Shown in pieces: positions 23,975 through 35,880 of a stretch of 64,000 bases of DNA; within the stretch, counting starts at the first letter, position 1; each line of letters begins with the position of its first letter. The notes under the pieces were generated by a model. It searched no databases. It saw only the letters and a list, made by a program, of their open reading frames with translations, and was not told the DNA's origin. This DNA is from Nannobrachium achirus (Eukaryota > Chordata > Actinopteri > Myctophiformes > Myctophidae), in contig OY997649.1 in NCBI GenBank assembly GCA_963921795.1, forward strand, positions 60,439,372 to 60,503,371, written 5' to 3'. Position numbers and translations under genes: made by a program.

Positions 23975-24505
<531 letters not shown>

Positions 24506-24513
24506 ATTTTAAC

Positions 24514-24932
24514 CAGTAGTTAGTATGCGACCGTCACGTCACATACACAGACTTTAGAAGGCAATCGTAGCCAATCAGGAGGGAATATGGGAAATGAGAC
24601 AGATCCATGTTGTAGTCATGACTTTAGAGATGCATTAGTGTGTACCGCTTTGCGTGATTTTAGGCCAAAATCTGTAGGAGCAGTGTCCAAAAATGTGTTT
24701 TGCATAAATCGGCCTGATGGTGGCGCTAGAAGAGGGCCATGTGTCAGGGCAAATCAGGGCTGGAGGTTGTGATTTGCCATCCAAGGAGTGTGTGCGCAAA
24801 GTTTGGCATCGATAGGGCCAACGGTGCCAGAGATAGTGTAGGGGCAAAAGTGTGACGTGACGGACATACGGACGGATGGACAGACAGCCGGTGGAGCTTT
24901 TCATAGTAACTTGCGACCTTGCGGTTGCAACA
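24514..24932 (+). repeat. Family R repeat, copy 2
   Basis: ccagtagttagtatgcgacc, ggaatatgggaaatgagac, ccaaaaatgtgttttgca, cggcctgatggtggcgcta and ccatccaaggagtgtgtg run in the same order as in the copy at 44314. It ends in cggacggatggacagaca and ttttcatagtaacttgcgacc. Confidence 0.75.
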
Positions 24933-25586
24933 AGTTCCAAACAAAATTGGTATCTGGAACACTATTAAATGTAAGCTGATAATTCCTCATTGGCAACCCA
25001 CGTGAAAATATATTTTTTTCCATCTCCCCATCAGTTTGGGGGGTCCCTGGCCTGAAAACGTTGAAGACCCCTGCTCTATAGCAACAATGATTCCCTATCA
25101 GAATATAGAGCTTTAACCATTTAACAAAACAGTTTTTTTGTTTTAACCAAAAAAATATCACTCAAAATTGTCAGCGCTTTAGTAAATGTACTTGGTTCCT
25201 TTCCACCCCTGCCAGGCAGTAACCAACCAAGCTGTTCTGAATAATACTCCCGCGAACAGATGTTTTGGGCCCAAACATGAGAACTCCCCGAGGTCACATG
25301 GTCTAATTAAATCCCTTTGCAAAGAGAACATTTTGGATGCAACACTTGTCACAATCAGACTTCTTCTGTTCACACTGAGACCGACAGATACTAGTATGCA
25401 GGCCAATGTTGTTTTTGTGCAAGTATAATGTGGCCATCGCTTGTACTTGTAATGAATTAGATATGAATAAATAAAGAGTCCTTCCTGATACCGAATCTGA
25501 TACACATAACTTGCTTATCAATCGCTGCAGAGTCCCAATTAAAATGCTCAGTGTATCACCGCGTTGAGAAGTCCCTGCAAGCCAAA
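24933..25586. other. No supported gene
   Basis: Mixed sequence; a short ggggtccctggcctgaaaacg piece (25040-25070) is another hAT-end remnant. Confidence 0.4.
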
Positions 25587-25687
25587 TGACGTCATGATAC
25601 CGTCCTCCGGTGACTCCGGTGACGTTCAGAACTAGGTCAGATCACAGCCCATATGGGGATGATCTTGACGTCATTACCAGGACGTCA
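25587..25687. promoter_or_regulatory. Cluster of CRE-like TGACGTCA sites
   Basis: Perfect TGACGTCA palindromes at 25587-25594 and 25666-25673, and GACGTCA at 25681-25687. TGACGTCA is the binding site of CREB/ATF factors. No adjacent promoter or exon is visible, so function is only a possibility. Confidence 0.35.
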
Positions 25688-25964
25688 TATGGACTTTTTT
25701 GTTTGACAGGATTATTGTTATTGTTTGTAATGTTAGTTGAAATATGAGCATGTAAGGTTATATTCTGGGACATATCTGACTAGTTATGATATTTATCTGG
25801 CCTCGATCGGACCCTCTGTGATTACTCGAGGACGTCCGTTTTCGTGGGCAGGACTTATTTGAAATCAGGTGACTATGACTAGTCATGGTTTGACTTGATC
25901 TGGCCCCAATCGATACGTCACTGATGGTCATTGGGTCCAGGTCCTGACTGTGCTTGCTGGGGTA

Positions 25965-25999
25965 GAAATAGCAGATCTACAAGCTCAGTGAGCTTGTAG
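25965..25999. repeat. Minimal HP (35 bp)
   Basis: gaaatagcagat then ctacaagctca/gtgagcttgtag. The loop and the distal right arm are gone. Confidence 0.6.
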
Positions 26000-26298
26000 T
26001 TTCGTCGCACCGCACTGTGTCTTATGACAAGGTACAAATCAGGACTCGGCCAGACGGCCAACCTCACACAACAACATTATGGAAGCAAGCTGTGTTCCTG
26101 CCCCAGCAAACACAAATACACTCACTAAGTTCCTTATATTCCACTTGAACCTCAGCCTTGGGTTCTTTCATGTCCGCATGGGTTTGGTTCAACATTACTC
26201 ACACAAGCACACGCAACCACACACACACACACACACATATAGCACAGACACACACATAACCACACACCGCCACAACACGCACGCACGCACCGCACGCA

Positions 26299-26427
<129 letters not shown>

Positions 26428-26528
26428 ACAGATGGATTGCATTCCAGTAGTCATAATGGATCCCACTCGGCGAAATGGGACCAAATGGTTCAGCGTTATA
26501 TAGACCATAATAGTGTGTGTGTGTATAA

Positions 26529-27120
26529 CCCATTTAGGTCTAGAATTATTGAATGCTTTAACCAGTGAAAAATAGCAGATCTACAAGCTCACAGCGCGGC
26601 ACCGAGTGCCGCGCTGCGAGCTTGTAGATCTGCTATTTTTGAAAAAGTCGTAAAAATGTGTGCAAATCTTTGAATATATGTATTTTCAAAGCGAACGTTT
26701 GTAACTCAAATTTTGCTTGTGGGGGTCCCTGGAACTAGATATTTTGAGATGGGGTCCGTGGCCAAATACATATCATTTTGGGGGTCCTTCACATGAAAAG
26801 GTTTTAGAACCACTGACATAGTAGTCTCTCAAGAACAGGCTAACTGAGCTCCAGTTGAAGTGAAAAGGACCTTTTCTTTGACGATGGCTGGCCAGATTGC
26901 TGACATAGAAGCATAGGTTTTTCAAAAAGTCTTAGAAGGATTCAAAAGACACTTATAAAATCGGGTCAAAATTCTCATTTTCGCGATTTTTCAAAAATAG
27001 CAGATCTACAAGCTCGCAGCGCGGCACTCGGTGCCGCGCTGTGAGCTTGTATATCTGCTATTTTTCAATAGTTAAAGCATAAAATAATGATACACAATAA
27101 TGTGTACCCGTTCCGAATGG
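26529..27120. mobile_element. Family A composite MITE, copy 3, inverted orientation
   Basis: Flanked by tataa at 26524-26528 and 27121-27125, a variant of the TTAA target. It begins cccatttaggtctagaatt and ends gtacccgttccgaatgg. HP-left 26568-26641 and HP-right 26994-27066. The core is in reverse relative to copy 4 (gggggtcc, aaaggttttagaaccactg). Confidence 0.8.
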
Positions 27121-27125
27121 TATAA

Positions 27126-29445
27126 AGATGAGAAATGGCATAGCAATCCTGACAATGAGTTACGTTTCATCTGGGGAATGGATCAACAATGACCGGGAGT
27201 GAGAGCGTCTCTTATCCCCCCCGTTATCACCAGGGTTTAGCTGCAGACCGCCCGTCACTGCCTGCAGTTAAAAAGCCGATCACCCGGCAGATGCAGAGCT
27301 ATTGTGTCCAATTACGTCCCGGGGTCAGTATTATCGTCTTCTTTGGGAGGAGAAGCACAAAACAACACAAGCCAAGGCCCCCATAAACAATCTGGAGACA
27401 ATTTATCATAAAATAAAATGTCATTTCGTTGAAATACTGTATGCCAAAAGTGCTTGTGGGGGGACGCATGCAAGAGAAACTGAAGCCTTGTGTTATGGCA
27501 AGTTAAAAGAAAAAAGGAATCCTCTGCTTTGCTATTACATGTGTCTTACATGATCTAGTTTCTCAGCAGCTGGCAAAAGGGGGCTGTTTTTTTCTTTCTT
27601 TTTTATCATAGGACTAAACAGACAAGAGGGTAGTCAGCTCATCTTTGCCTTAGGTTTCTTCTTTCTTTTGTAAGGAACTAACCTAGAAGGTTATTAGTTG
27701 GAACAAAGGACAGAGAAATGAAAGGGATGATTCCTCCTCCTCCCCACACTGTTTCCAAATGAATTATCAGCTAAGCTCTGAGCGCTGCTGCATCTCCGCC
27801 CAAAGCTTTCTGCAGGCTTACTCAGATACACAACAGGCTATACCCTTAACAACTCACAGGGGATGCTGCAAGCCACGGTCAATAGCCTTAGTGTGGCAGA
27901 GCGCTGCTATATAATGGAAGGATCAGAGAAGGAATGCAGTCAGGAGACGCAGAAGCAGCCACTCTATCAGACGACGCTAACGATAAAGTAAATCAGTGCA
28001 GATCCGTGTGTACTGTAGATCCATAGGGCCTAACAGTACAGTATGTACTGTGCAGTACTAGCACTATTATTCCTATTACTGTTATTAATGCTATTTCTAT
28101 TATTAGAACAAATACCGTACTAATACTAATTCTACCACTAGTAAGGCGCCATGTCTTGGCCATCTGGCCAGTGATGTATATCGGACCAGTTAACCATACA
28201 TGGAGACCCCTGGTACCCATATATGGAGATCCATGTACATTACTGTATAATGTATGTATGTTATTCGTTATGTGAAAGTCCTATAACGTCTATGACATCT
28301 GACATCATACATACAATCCCTTTTATGCCTAGACATGGAGATCCCTTTTTGTAGAACCAGCCACACAGATATGGGCTGTCTTGGCCATATATGAATTCTG
28401 TTAGTGTGTACCGTATGTGGCCTCCATATATGGGCATTCCCATATGAAGTCCTGTTAGATATGGGCTTAATATTGATGATATCAGGGAACTCCATCTATG
28501 GGCATGAAAGGGATGTCAGAGCGTGATGTCAGAACTCCATTCTGTTAGAGTGGTTCCCCTGACAGGTTCCCCTGACATCACAGTGATGTCAGAGCGGCAT
28601 TTTATTCTGTGTCACAAATATTTGAATATTTAATTATATTATAATATAATTATATACTATATCTCATAAATACCCTTTTTTGCAGTTTTCAAATATTGTT
28701 TGACAGAATCAAACGTTTTTATGGTCATGAGTCACCTGGAGCATGGCTTGGTTCCAGGCTTAAAAAGAATTCAGATTAAATATTTTCGTAAATCTCTATG
28801 GTAAAAACGAATGGGTTATCTATCTGTTGCACCACCAAATGCCTGCCACTGCATGCTATGCCCTATAGTGTGTGTGTGTGTGTGTGTGTGGGGGGGGGGT
28901 CCCCAGATATACAAAATGTAATGCCTCTTAGTGCTTGTAGGGTGGGGGTCCCCAGTAAAAGAAAATATGATTATTTTGGCTGTCACGGCTGGAAAAGGTT
29001 GAGAACCACTGCCCTATAGTACTACTAAAAGTAGATGTTATTACAACGTCATCGACTACTCCTCGATCAGCAGTTAGGTAGCGAGCGGCGGTGCTCTGGG
29101 CGTTGCTGACCTCTGCAGAGCTTTCAGCCTGCAGTGCTTCCGTCCCCAATCGGCCAAATGTGCTTATTTATTAGTCAGTTGTGTCAAACGCTTCAGAGAT
29201 TTATCCTCCTGAGGGCCTTGGCAGGGCCACACATAAGCATCTCCTTTAATTGTGCTTCAGGACAATGCCAAGTATGGCAAGGGCTCACAGAGGGATACAG
29301 AAAGATGTCCTTAGTGGCACAGTGAATGACACAGTAGGCCTATATATACACGTGCACAAAAGACACACATACAGTACACACACGCATAATAGAATATATT
29401 TCTCAGAAACGTGTAACAAAGAATGGTTTTGTATCGTATAGATAA
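27126..29445. other. Longest repeat-poor stretch of this half; no gene called
   Basis: 27190-28000 shows no repeat ends and could hold conserved non-coding sequence. Two perfect CCATATATGG (CArG-box) palindromes lie at 28217-28226 and 28424-28433, amid other atatgg/ccatat words. 28600-28670 is AT-rich. A GT/poly-G tract is at 28869-28899, followed by a hAT-end remnant (aaaggttgagaaccactg) at about 28995. No exon with splice sites and a recognised domain was found. Confidence 0.4.
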
Positions 29446-29447
29446 TC

Positions 29448-29901
29448 CAACTGTCTTCAACGTTTTCAGGCCAAGGACCCCTTAGTTGAGAGAGAGATGA
29501 AGCAGGGACCCCCACAACCTTTTTCATATAGACTGCATATAGTTTCATCGTTTGACAGCACAATCATGTGTATTTTGGATTCACGTCAATTTGTGTTTTC
29601 AGATATTTAACCACTTGAACTGTCAATACTTGACCTTTCACTCTGTACTTAGTCTGCTCTTTTTCCCCTCTAAACCAAAGCTCTTTGCCGAAAATAGCCT
29701 CACAACGCCTCACAGGGTGAGGCGTTGTGAGCTTGTAGATCGGCTATTTGTGGCTAAAGTTCTCTGAATATGGACGCTAGGGTTCAAGTGGTTAAAAAAA
29801 AAGGAGAAAAAAAGGTTTCTATCACACAAAGATTTGGAGGAATCCCTGTAGTAACTCTGAGGACCCCCTAGGGGTCCCGGACCCCCTGTTGAAGACCACT
29901 G
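29448..29901. mobile_element. hAT MITE (..GTCTTCAAC ends) containing family E
   Basis: Left end caactgtcttcaacg and right end ctgttgaagaccactg. It has gtttcatcgtttgacagcaca and caggggtcc-type pieces shared with 56537-56956. A family E element sits inside at 29610-29791, at the same place as in the other copy, so the pair spread together. Confidence 0.7.
29610..29791. mobile_element. Family E MITE, copy with HP
   Basis: TTAA at 29606-29609 and 29792-29795; ends ccacttgaac and gttcaagtgg. HP at 29683-29751 has lost part of its left arm: gaaaatagc joins directly to ctcacaacg, so the gatctacaag segment is missing. Confidence 0.85.
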
Positions 29902-30602
29902 CTGTAGCGGAGCTATCTTTCGAACACACTACATTATGCTCTATATTTCCTCCACACTTCTGTCCATGATGACTACAAGAATATTAAAATAAAAAAACAG
30001 ATCCCAATAATGTGATAAGTGTAAGTCAGACCACCAGAGTCTCTGATGGCCAAATCCCCCCCCCCCCCCCCCCACCCACCCACCATGGCAGGAATGAGCA
30101 TGTTCTGCCACAAGTGTTGATCAGGGAAATGACTACTGTTGGGTGATGCCTCGGATGCAAATATGCAATTACATGCGAGTACGTAGTAGATGAAATCGAA
30201 AATCAAGTCTGCAATCATAAATAAACATGCAGGAAGCTTAGGGTAAATGGGTAATTTATTCCATCTATGAGAGTCAATGAAAATTGTGGAAGTACAGTAA
30301 TTAGGAGCCTTTCGCTATGCTCAATGCATTTATATTTCATTAGGCTGCTGCAGTGCAGTGAGTGCACCCCCCCCCCCCCCCTCCCATAGATGTAAACAAG
30401 CTTGGAAATGTGGATGATAGCATGAGACAAAATATTTCCAAATTCTGGTTTTAACTCATCAGTCACCACCAATTTTGCAATCAGAGCCCATCAGCTTTCC
30501 CGAAATGCTAGCAGATCTTTTTCCACAACAAAATCAATCAAACAAACAAACTGTGTTGTTTCACGTGTCTCTCCATTTTGTGTGTGTGTGTGTTCATAAT
30601 AA
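29902..30602. other. No supported gene; poly-C tracts
   Basis: Poly-C runs at 30056-30072 and 30366-30381. The rest is unassigned. Confidence 0.45.
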
Positions 30603-30623
30603 GCAGCACACGCACAAAATAAT

Positions 30624-30860
30624 ACCAGTAAGACTCCCTTACTGCAAGGAGATAAGCAACCGTCAGGTCGCATGTAAAAATCGGGCTGATGGTGGCGCTA
30701 AATGGGACAGATCCATGTTGATGACATAACTCGAGACATACTGTGTGCCGCTTTGTGTGATTTTAGGGCAAAATCCGTAAGAGCAGTGTCCAAAAATGTG
30801 TTTGAAAAATCAGCCTGATGGTGGCGCTAAATGGGACAGATCCATGTTGATGACATGAGT
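30624..30860 (+). repeat. Family R repeat, rearranged copy with long target duplication
   Basis: Starts accagtaagactccc. The block ggtggcgctaaatgggacag occurs twice, at about 30691 and 30821. It is flanked by cagcacacgcacaaaataat (30603-30622) and cagcacacgcacacaataat (30861-30880), a near-perfect 20-bp direct repeat. Such long duplications indicate LINE-driven retroposition. Confidence 0.7.
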
Positions 30861-30982
30861 CAGCACACGCACACAATAATATCATTTAGCTTGTACAAGG
30901 TCAGAAATGTACTTGAATGATGATTTAAAGGTTCCATTCATAGCATAAGATTCTACGAAACAATTCTACAAAAGGAAAACAC

Positions 30983-31235
30983 TTAAAGGGATATTTCACT
31001 TTCAAAGTGAAGTACAGTATGAGTCACCAGAACCAAGGACAGGTGTTTTCAATGAATCTCTCATGCGGAGGAGTTTGAAGTTTCAATGGGTTTGTAATAG
31101 GAAGGGGGCGTGTCCTATACAATTAATATCAAATATCTAAATGCTGAATCAAGCAACTTAAAAACTGTAAAAACTAAAGCCTGATTAGACAATAAAATTA
31201 CCAAACGTTTTTTTGAAAGTGAAATATCCCTTTAA
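30983..31235. mobile_element. Family H MITE, short-arm form
   Basis: Ends ttaaagggatatttcactttc and gaaagtgaaatatccctttaa. A piece of it (cttcaaactcc, aacacctgtcct, ggttctggtgactcatactgt) recurs in reverse at 45341-45415. Confidence 0.85.
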
Positions 31236-31620
31236 GGCTTGCACTGGATAGAATGTAATGCACTTTCCAACATGTACTGTAGATGTGAGATTCTAAATTG
31301 GCACTGTTGCAAACTAACTATTCTCTTGACCATGTTTAGATCAATCTGGGGCCAGACCTTTTTTTTTTTTTTTGGTCAAATTGACGTCATTTCTCTACAG
31401 CGCACTCTGCAGCTAAAGCTGCGTTGGACCCTGGGCTATCGAGGGGGTCATTTCCGTGCTTTGTTGACAAACTTCCCAATCGGTTTCCTGTTTTCACTCC
31501 ATTTTTCAATATGAATTTCCCAGCACTGTATAATGTAGTGCTTTGAGGAAAGCTTTCAGCCTTATCGTTGTTGAGGGTCAAGTCACACATCTAGTATTGA
31601 CGCAGGGACACTACTCCACA
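31236..31620. other. No supported gene
   Basis: Mixed sequence with a poly-T tract at about 31360; nothing recognised. Confidence 0.4.
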
Positions 31621-31628
31621 CTTCAGAC

Positions 31629-32033
31629 CAGGGACGTGCTGGCCATTGGGAAAAGCGGGACAACTCCCGAACGGCCGGTTCATTCCCGGCCGGTCCAAGC
31701 AGGCCATTAGGAAAATAATGAAAAAATAAAATGTCGGCCTTCGTTTCATTTTGGGGGCTGGGCGGCCAATAAAGTAAATCGTCATTGTCGGGCAGAAACC
31801 TTGTATCTCCAAGTTTCAAATGTGTAAATCTTTTCGCAAAGCAAAGCCCTGCTTCATCAACACAACGCCTTGCGGGTGTGTGCTTGTAGATCGGCTGTTT
31901 TCACTAGTTTAATACACTTTTTAAATGATAAATACAAAACAAACCCGACTCTCTCAAACCCGAATCTCTATAGTGCGCAATGAGGGCCTCTCCAACTCTT
32001 TTTCCCAGGCTGAAGGGGCCCAGCATGTCCCTG
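31629..32033. mobile_element. Family F hAT MITE, copy 2, hosting a decayed family D
   Basis: Ends cagggacgtgctggcc and cccagcatgtccctg; exact 8-bp duplication cttcagac (31621-31628 and 32034-32041). Inside, a family D copy starts cgtcattgtcgggcagaaacc at 31780 and decays after tgcttgtagatcggctgttttcacta (about 31906). Its HP left arm is deleted. Confidence 0.9.
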
Positions 32034-32123
32034 CTTCAGACCATGAGATGAATGTGACCGCGGTAGAGGTCAAACAGAATCAACACATTCCTATCATAAT
32101 ACACAGGGATACGCACATACAGT

Positions 32124-32939
32124 TAGGGATGGGACCATTAACATTTCATATCACCATTATTGTGACCAAAGAAATCGCGATTTACGATATTATCGCGATA
32201 ATCAAAATCCATTATCCTGGGGCGGAACATTTGCCCAAAAAATAGCCGATCTACGAGCTCACAACACGTCGCAACGCAACGCGTTGTGAGCTTGTAGATC
32301 AGCTATGTTTTGGCAAAGACATTTGATAGGGTGAAAAAGTATGTATATTATTTACCTTTTACCAATTAAGATAGATAGATAGATAGATACCTTTATTATC
32401 CCAAGGGGGAAAATGTGTTGCCCAGAGGCAGCACAGCAGTATAAGGTTATTTACAAAGTTACAGAGAAGTATGAAAAAGATAAAAAGAAAAAACAAGAAC
32501 AGAGTACAGAGTACAGTAAGAGCAAGGTACAACAGGAAAGGGAACGAATAATATATATACATAAAGTGTCTTAAAGCACGACTATCAAAAAATAATACAG
32601 TGCCCAAATCAAAGTGACCATAACAGTCAATGCTAGTTAGTGCAACAAGTATCTCTACATCATGTCAAACACAAGCAGAAGTACTAAAAGAAAACTACTA
32701 ACACAACCTAATAGTGCAGTGTCCAAAGGTCAGAGCGATAAAAACAACTAGCAAAGTACCTTTTACCAATATATAGAGGGTTTAAGTGGTACCGGATATG
32801 CAGCTCGGCAAATAAAAGGTGAATTGATCCCAGTGCATGACGGAGGATGATATCACGATATATTAAATCTCCACGATACGATTATTGTGAGTGTTTTTTA
32901 TCACGATAAACGATAATATGGCTTATCGTCCCATCCCTA
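32124..32939. mobile_element. Family C MITE, copy 3, interrupted by a LINE
   Basis: Ends tagggatgggaccat and cgtcccatcccta; exact 8-bp duplication catacagt (32116-32123 and 32940-32947). HP at 32231-32315. The LINE at 32367-32756 splits the right half. Confidence 0.9.
32367..32756 (-). mobile_element. LINE (L2/Rex-like) 3' UTR with 14-bp target duplication
   Basis: taccttttaccaat occurs at 32353-32366 and 32757-32770. The insert begins with (GATA)n and tacctttattatcccaaggg, which on the minus strand is the ccttgggataataaaggta-(TATC)n end common to fish LINEs. Non-coding 3' UTR only; severely 5'-truncated. Confidence 0.85.
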
Positions 32940-33021
32940 CATACAGTACGTACGGTAGTTCAGTGGTTCTCAAACATTTTGGTCTCAGGTCAAAGGTCAC
33001 CCCTGTAAATAACCTTTTTAA
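32940..33021. repeat. hAT end (CAGTGGTTCTCAAAC) around family A
   Basis: cagtggttctcaaacattttggtct starts at about 32960. The remainder, with ggcaaccctgaatgacattgttac, resumes at 33620, so the family A element at 33022 probably inserted into it. Confidence 0.5.
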
Positions 33022-33615
33022 TCCATTTAGAACGGGTACACATTTTGAGTATCATTATTTTATGCTTTAACTATTGAAAAATAGCAGATATACAAGCTCA
33101 CAGCGCGGCACCGAGTGCCGCGCTGCGAGCTTGTAGATCTGCTATTTTTGAAAAAACGTGAAAATTAGAATTTTGACCCGATTCTATAAGTGTCTTTTGA
33201 ATCCTTCTAAGATTTTTTGAAAAAACTATGTTTCTATGTCAGCAATCTGGCCAGCCATCGTCAAAGAAAAGGTCCTTTTCACTTAAATGGAGCTCAGTTA
33301 GTCTGTTCTTGAGAGACTACTATGTCAGTGGTTCTCTAACCTTTTCATGTGAAGGACCCCCAAAATGATATGTATTTGGCCACGGACTCCCATCTCAAAA
33401 TATTTCGTTCCAGGGACCACCCAGAAGCAAAATTTGAGTTACAAACGTTCGCTTTGAAAATACATATATTCAAAGATTTGCACACATTTTCACGACTTTT
33501 TCCAAAAATAGCAGATCTACAAGCTCGCAGCGCGGCACTCGGTGCCGCGCTGTGAGCTTGTATATCTGCTATTTTTCACTGGTTAAAGCATTCAATAATT
33601 ATAGGCCTAAAAGGG
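33022..33615. mobile_element. Family A composite MITE, copy 4 (best reference copy)
   Basis: TTAA at 33018-33021 and 33616-33619; ends tccatttagaacggg and gcctaaaaggg. HP-left 33077-33150, HP-right 33505-33578. Between them, in order: gaattttgacccgattct, tgtcttttgaatcctt, catcgtcaaagaaaaggtcc, cagtggttctctaacc, ggacccccaaaatgata, catctcaaaatatttcgttcc. Confidence 0.9.
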
Positions 33616-33619
33616 TTAA

Positions 33620-34030
33620 TCCAAGGCAACCCTGAATGACATTGTTACTTTGTAGTGCCCTTACATTAATGTCATATTACCCTACGTAAATATGTAATAA
33701 TATATATGAAAAATACGTATCTCAAGACACAGAGTATGTCACAAGGAAAACTTGACGAGAATATCCGTTTCCATTGTAAATATTTCTGTTTTGTATGTGT
33801 CTATGGAGTTAACATTACTCTGATGGACCACCAGGTGTGGTTTTAATGTGCAAATTTGCCTTCCCTGTGTATTTTTGGTTTCTTCCTGATTCACTCTGAG
33901 TCAAAAGGCCCAAATGAAAAACACTGTGTTAATGACATCATTATAATCAACCCCTCCCCCTTTACCATACACCCAACACTGTGGGTGTGGCTAACTTCAG
34001 CTGGGTCACCGCCCACCATGACAACCAGAC
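33620..34030. other. Remainder of hAT fragment, then unassigned
   Basis: Resembles 58660-58780 (ttgttactttgtagtgcccttacatt, gtatctcaagacacag). No gene seen. Confidence 0.4.
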
Positions 34031-34034
34031 ATAC

Positions 34035-34352
34035 TTAAAGGGCCACTTCACCTCTGGGTCAACACTATCTTATTTTATTGTTGTTTGGGACACGATCAAC
34101 ACAATCCTGAGTTATTTTTTGTTTTGTTTTTTGAGATATTTTAGTATTTCAGCATGTACTAGTGATGCTTTTTGCATCATATGATGCAAAACGCATCACT
34201 GATGATGCAAAATGCATCACTAGTCATGCTGAAATACTAAAATATCTAAAAACACAGATTGAACACAAAAAATAACTCAGGATTGTGTTGATCCTGTCCC
34301 AAACAACAATAAAATAAGATAGGGTTGTGCCAGAGGTGAAGTGGCCCTTTAA
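34035..34352. mobile_element. Family H MITE (hairpin-rich form)
   Basis: Ends ttaaagggccacttcacctc and gaggtgaagtggccctttaa. Arms share tattttattgttgtttggga and gatcaacacaatcctgagtt in inverted order. The centre has gatgcaaaa/ttttgcatc repeats at 34165-34215. A 103-bp deletion relative is at 61588. Confidence 0.9.
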
Positions 34353-35730
34353 TGAACTGGTGGGTGTGGCCACATAAAAAACTAATTTTAACACTTTCTG
34401 TACACATTTTTGGACAAAATCGTACTCCTAGTATAATCATAATAAAAAAAGAAATCATGGCACCCCATCTTTAAAATATATAATTATTTCCACCTTGGTT
34501 GCGCATTACTGTGCGCCAATCATCCTTCCTAAAGTTTCCTAGTTAAACAAAAAAACTAAAAAAGGCCCATTTTTCTTCCATGTACAAACCACCGTAGCCT
34601 TGCTTGAACTACCAACGATACGACTGCCAGGACTGAAAAGAGACCATCTTGCCGAGGCGTGTAGCTTGAGTAGATGTCTAAATAATGGATGCCAGAAGAT
34701 CAGCAGCTCCTTTGTGCTGAGTGTGACTGCCTCGGTCTACCATGTCCATGGGTGTTTGCTACAAGAGAGAAGTGCACGTGTAAAAGTCGGAAGGACTCAG
34801 AGCAAACCGACTGTGTCTGACAGAATTCAGCTGCAGCGCGACCAACGTTCTATCTGCTGCCATCTGCAGTTTCGTCGGAGCATCAATCTTGTTTGCACGC
34901 CTTCCATTAACTCCAACAACGGGTTATAATACATCATTTACTAATTACACGGGACATGTTTTTGTCTCCATTTGACTGTCAAATTAATAAATTAATAGCA
35001 AAATCTGATTTCACACTTCTGCCCTGATTAGAGGCAGCCAGGCAATTTAAAATATTTTACTTTTTAACAACTCAGTTCTAGGGTCAGATTGAACGCAGAC
35101 GACTCAGACAATCGTGTCCTCAAGATGAAACGGTCTCTCGAGTTTCACTGACAATAAATGATAAGCTGACTGTGCAGACTCATAAAATATTCACTGGAGC
35201 TTTTCCATTTTTAAACGAGCATTGTTTCATGGCAGCAGCACCAGCAGTCCTGCCGTGAAAGAATACACCCCCCCAATATCCCCCCAAATGACCCCTGGCT
35301 ATATTGTCAAAATATCCACAAAGTCGGTCTTTTTTTTTTTTGCTGCATTCCTCCACCACCATTGGACCTGCTTCTTCAGTGTTTTCCAAGGGTCTCTGCC
35401 TTCTCGTTTCTTGGTCGACGTACACACAAATCTATATTTAATTATCCAGATCAAAGCAACGGCGGTTGTGTGATTGTGAACGCTGGTTTTAGAGTGGGGG
35501 CTTTTCGCCATAAAATGCCTTATTGAAACAAATCTGCCTCTGGTCAAATAATGAGATTGTGTCCATAACCATGGAAGGCATTTGTCAGCCCCCTCACAGA
35601 CAAACACGCCACCTGCATTCCACGGTTTGTCAGCTAATATGTCTCCCCGGGCATTTCCATTTTGCTGTTGTTGTTGTTGCTGGTCCCTTTTTTTTCTCCT
35701 CTGCAAAACTCATTACAGGGAGAAAGAATT
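34353..35730. other. Repeat-poor; no supported gene
   Basis: The 109-codon frame at 34600-34929 lacks an ATG start and any recognisable domain. Nothing else stands out apart from simple T and GTT tracts. Confidence 0.4.
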
Positions 35731-35732
35731 AA

Positions 35733-35880
35733 GGGTGAATTATACTCAGTTGCGCGCCAGTGTCGCACGCAGGAAATAGCCGATCTACAAGCCCACGGCG
35801 CGTCTCCACCGCGAGCTTGTAGGTCTGCTGTTTTTGGTGCGCGACACTGGCACGCAAGCCAAGTATATAACTCAGGCTTC
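35733..35880. mobile_element. Inverted-repeat element with central HP
   Basis: Arms cgcgccagtgtcgcacgc and gtgcgcgacactggcacgc surround an HP (gaaatagccgatctacaagc .. gcgagcttgtaggtctgct; 35773-35836). A second member of this family is at 49026-49131. Confidence 0.7.

Noticed and set aside
34600-34929. 109-codon open frame
   Set aside because: No ATG start, no recognisable domain, no splice sites or codon bias that I can see.
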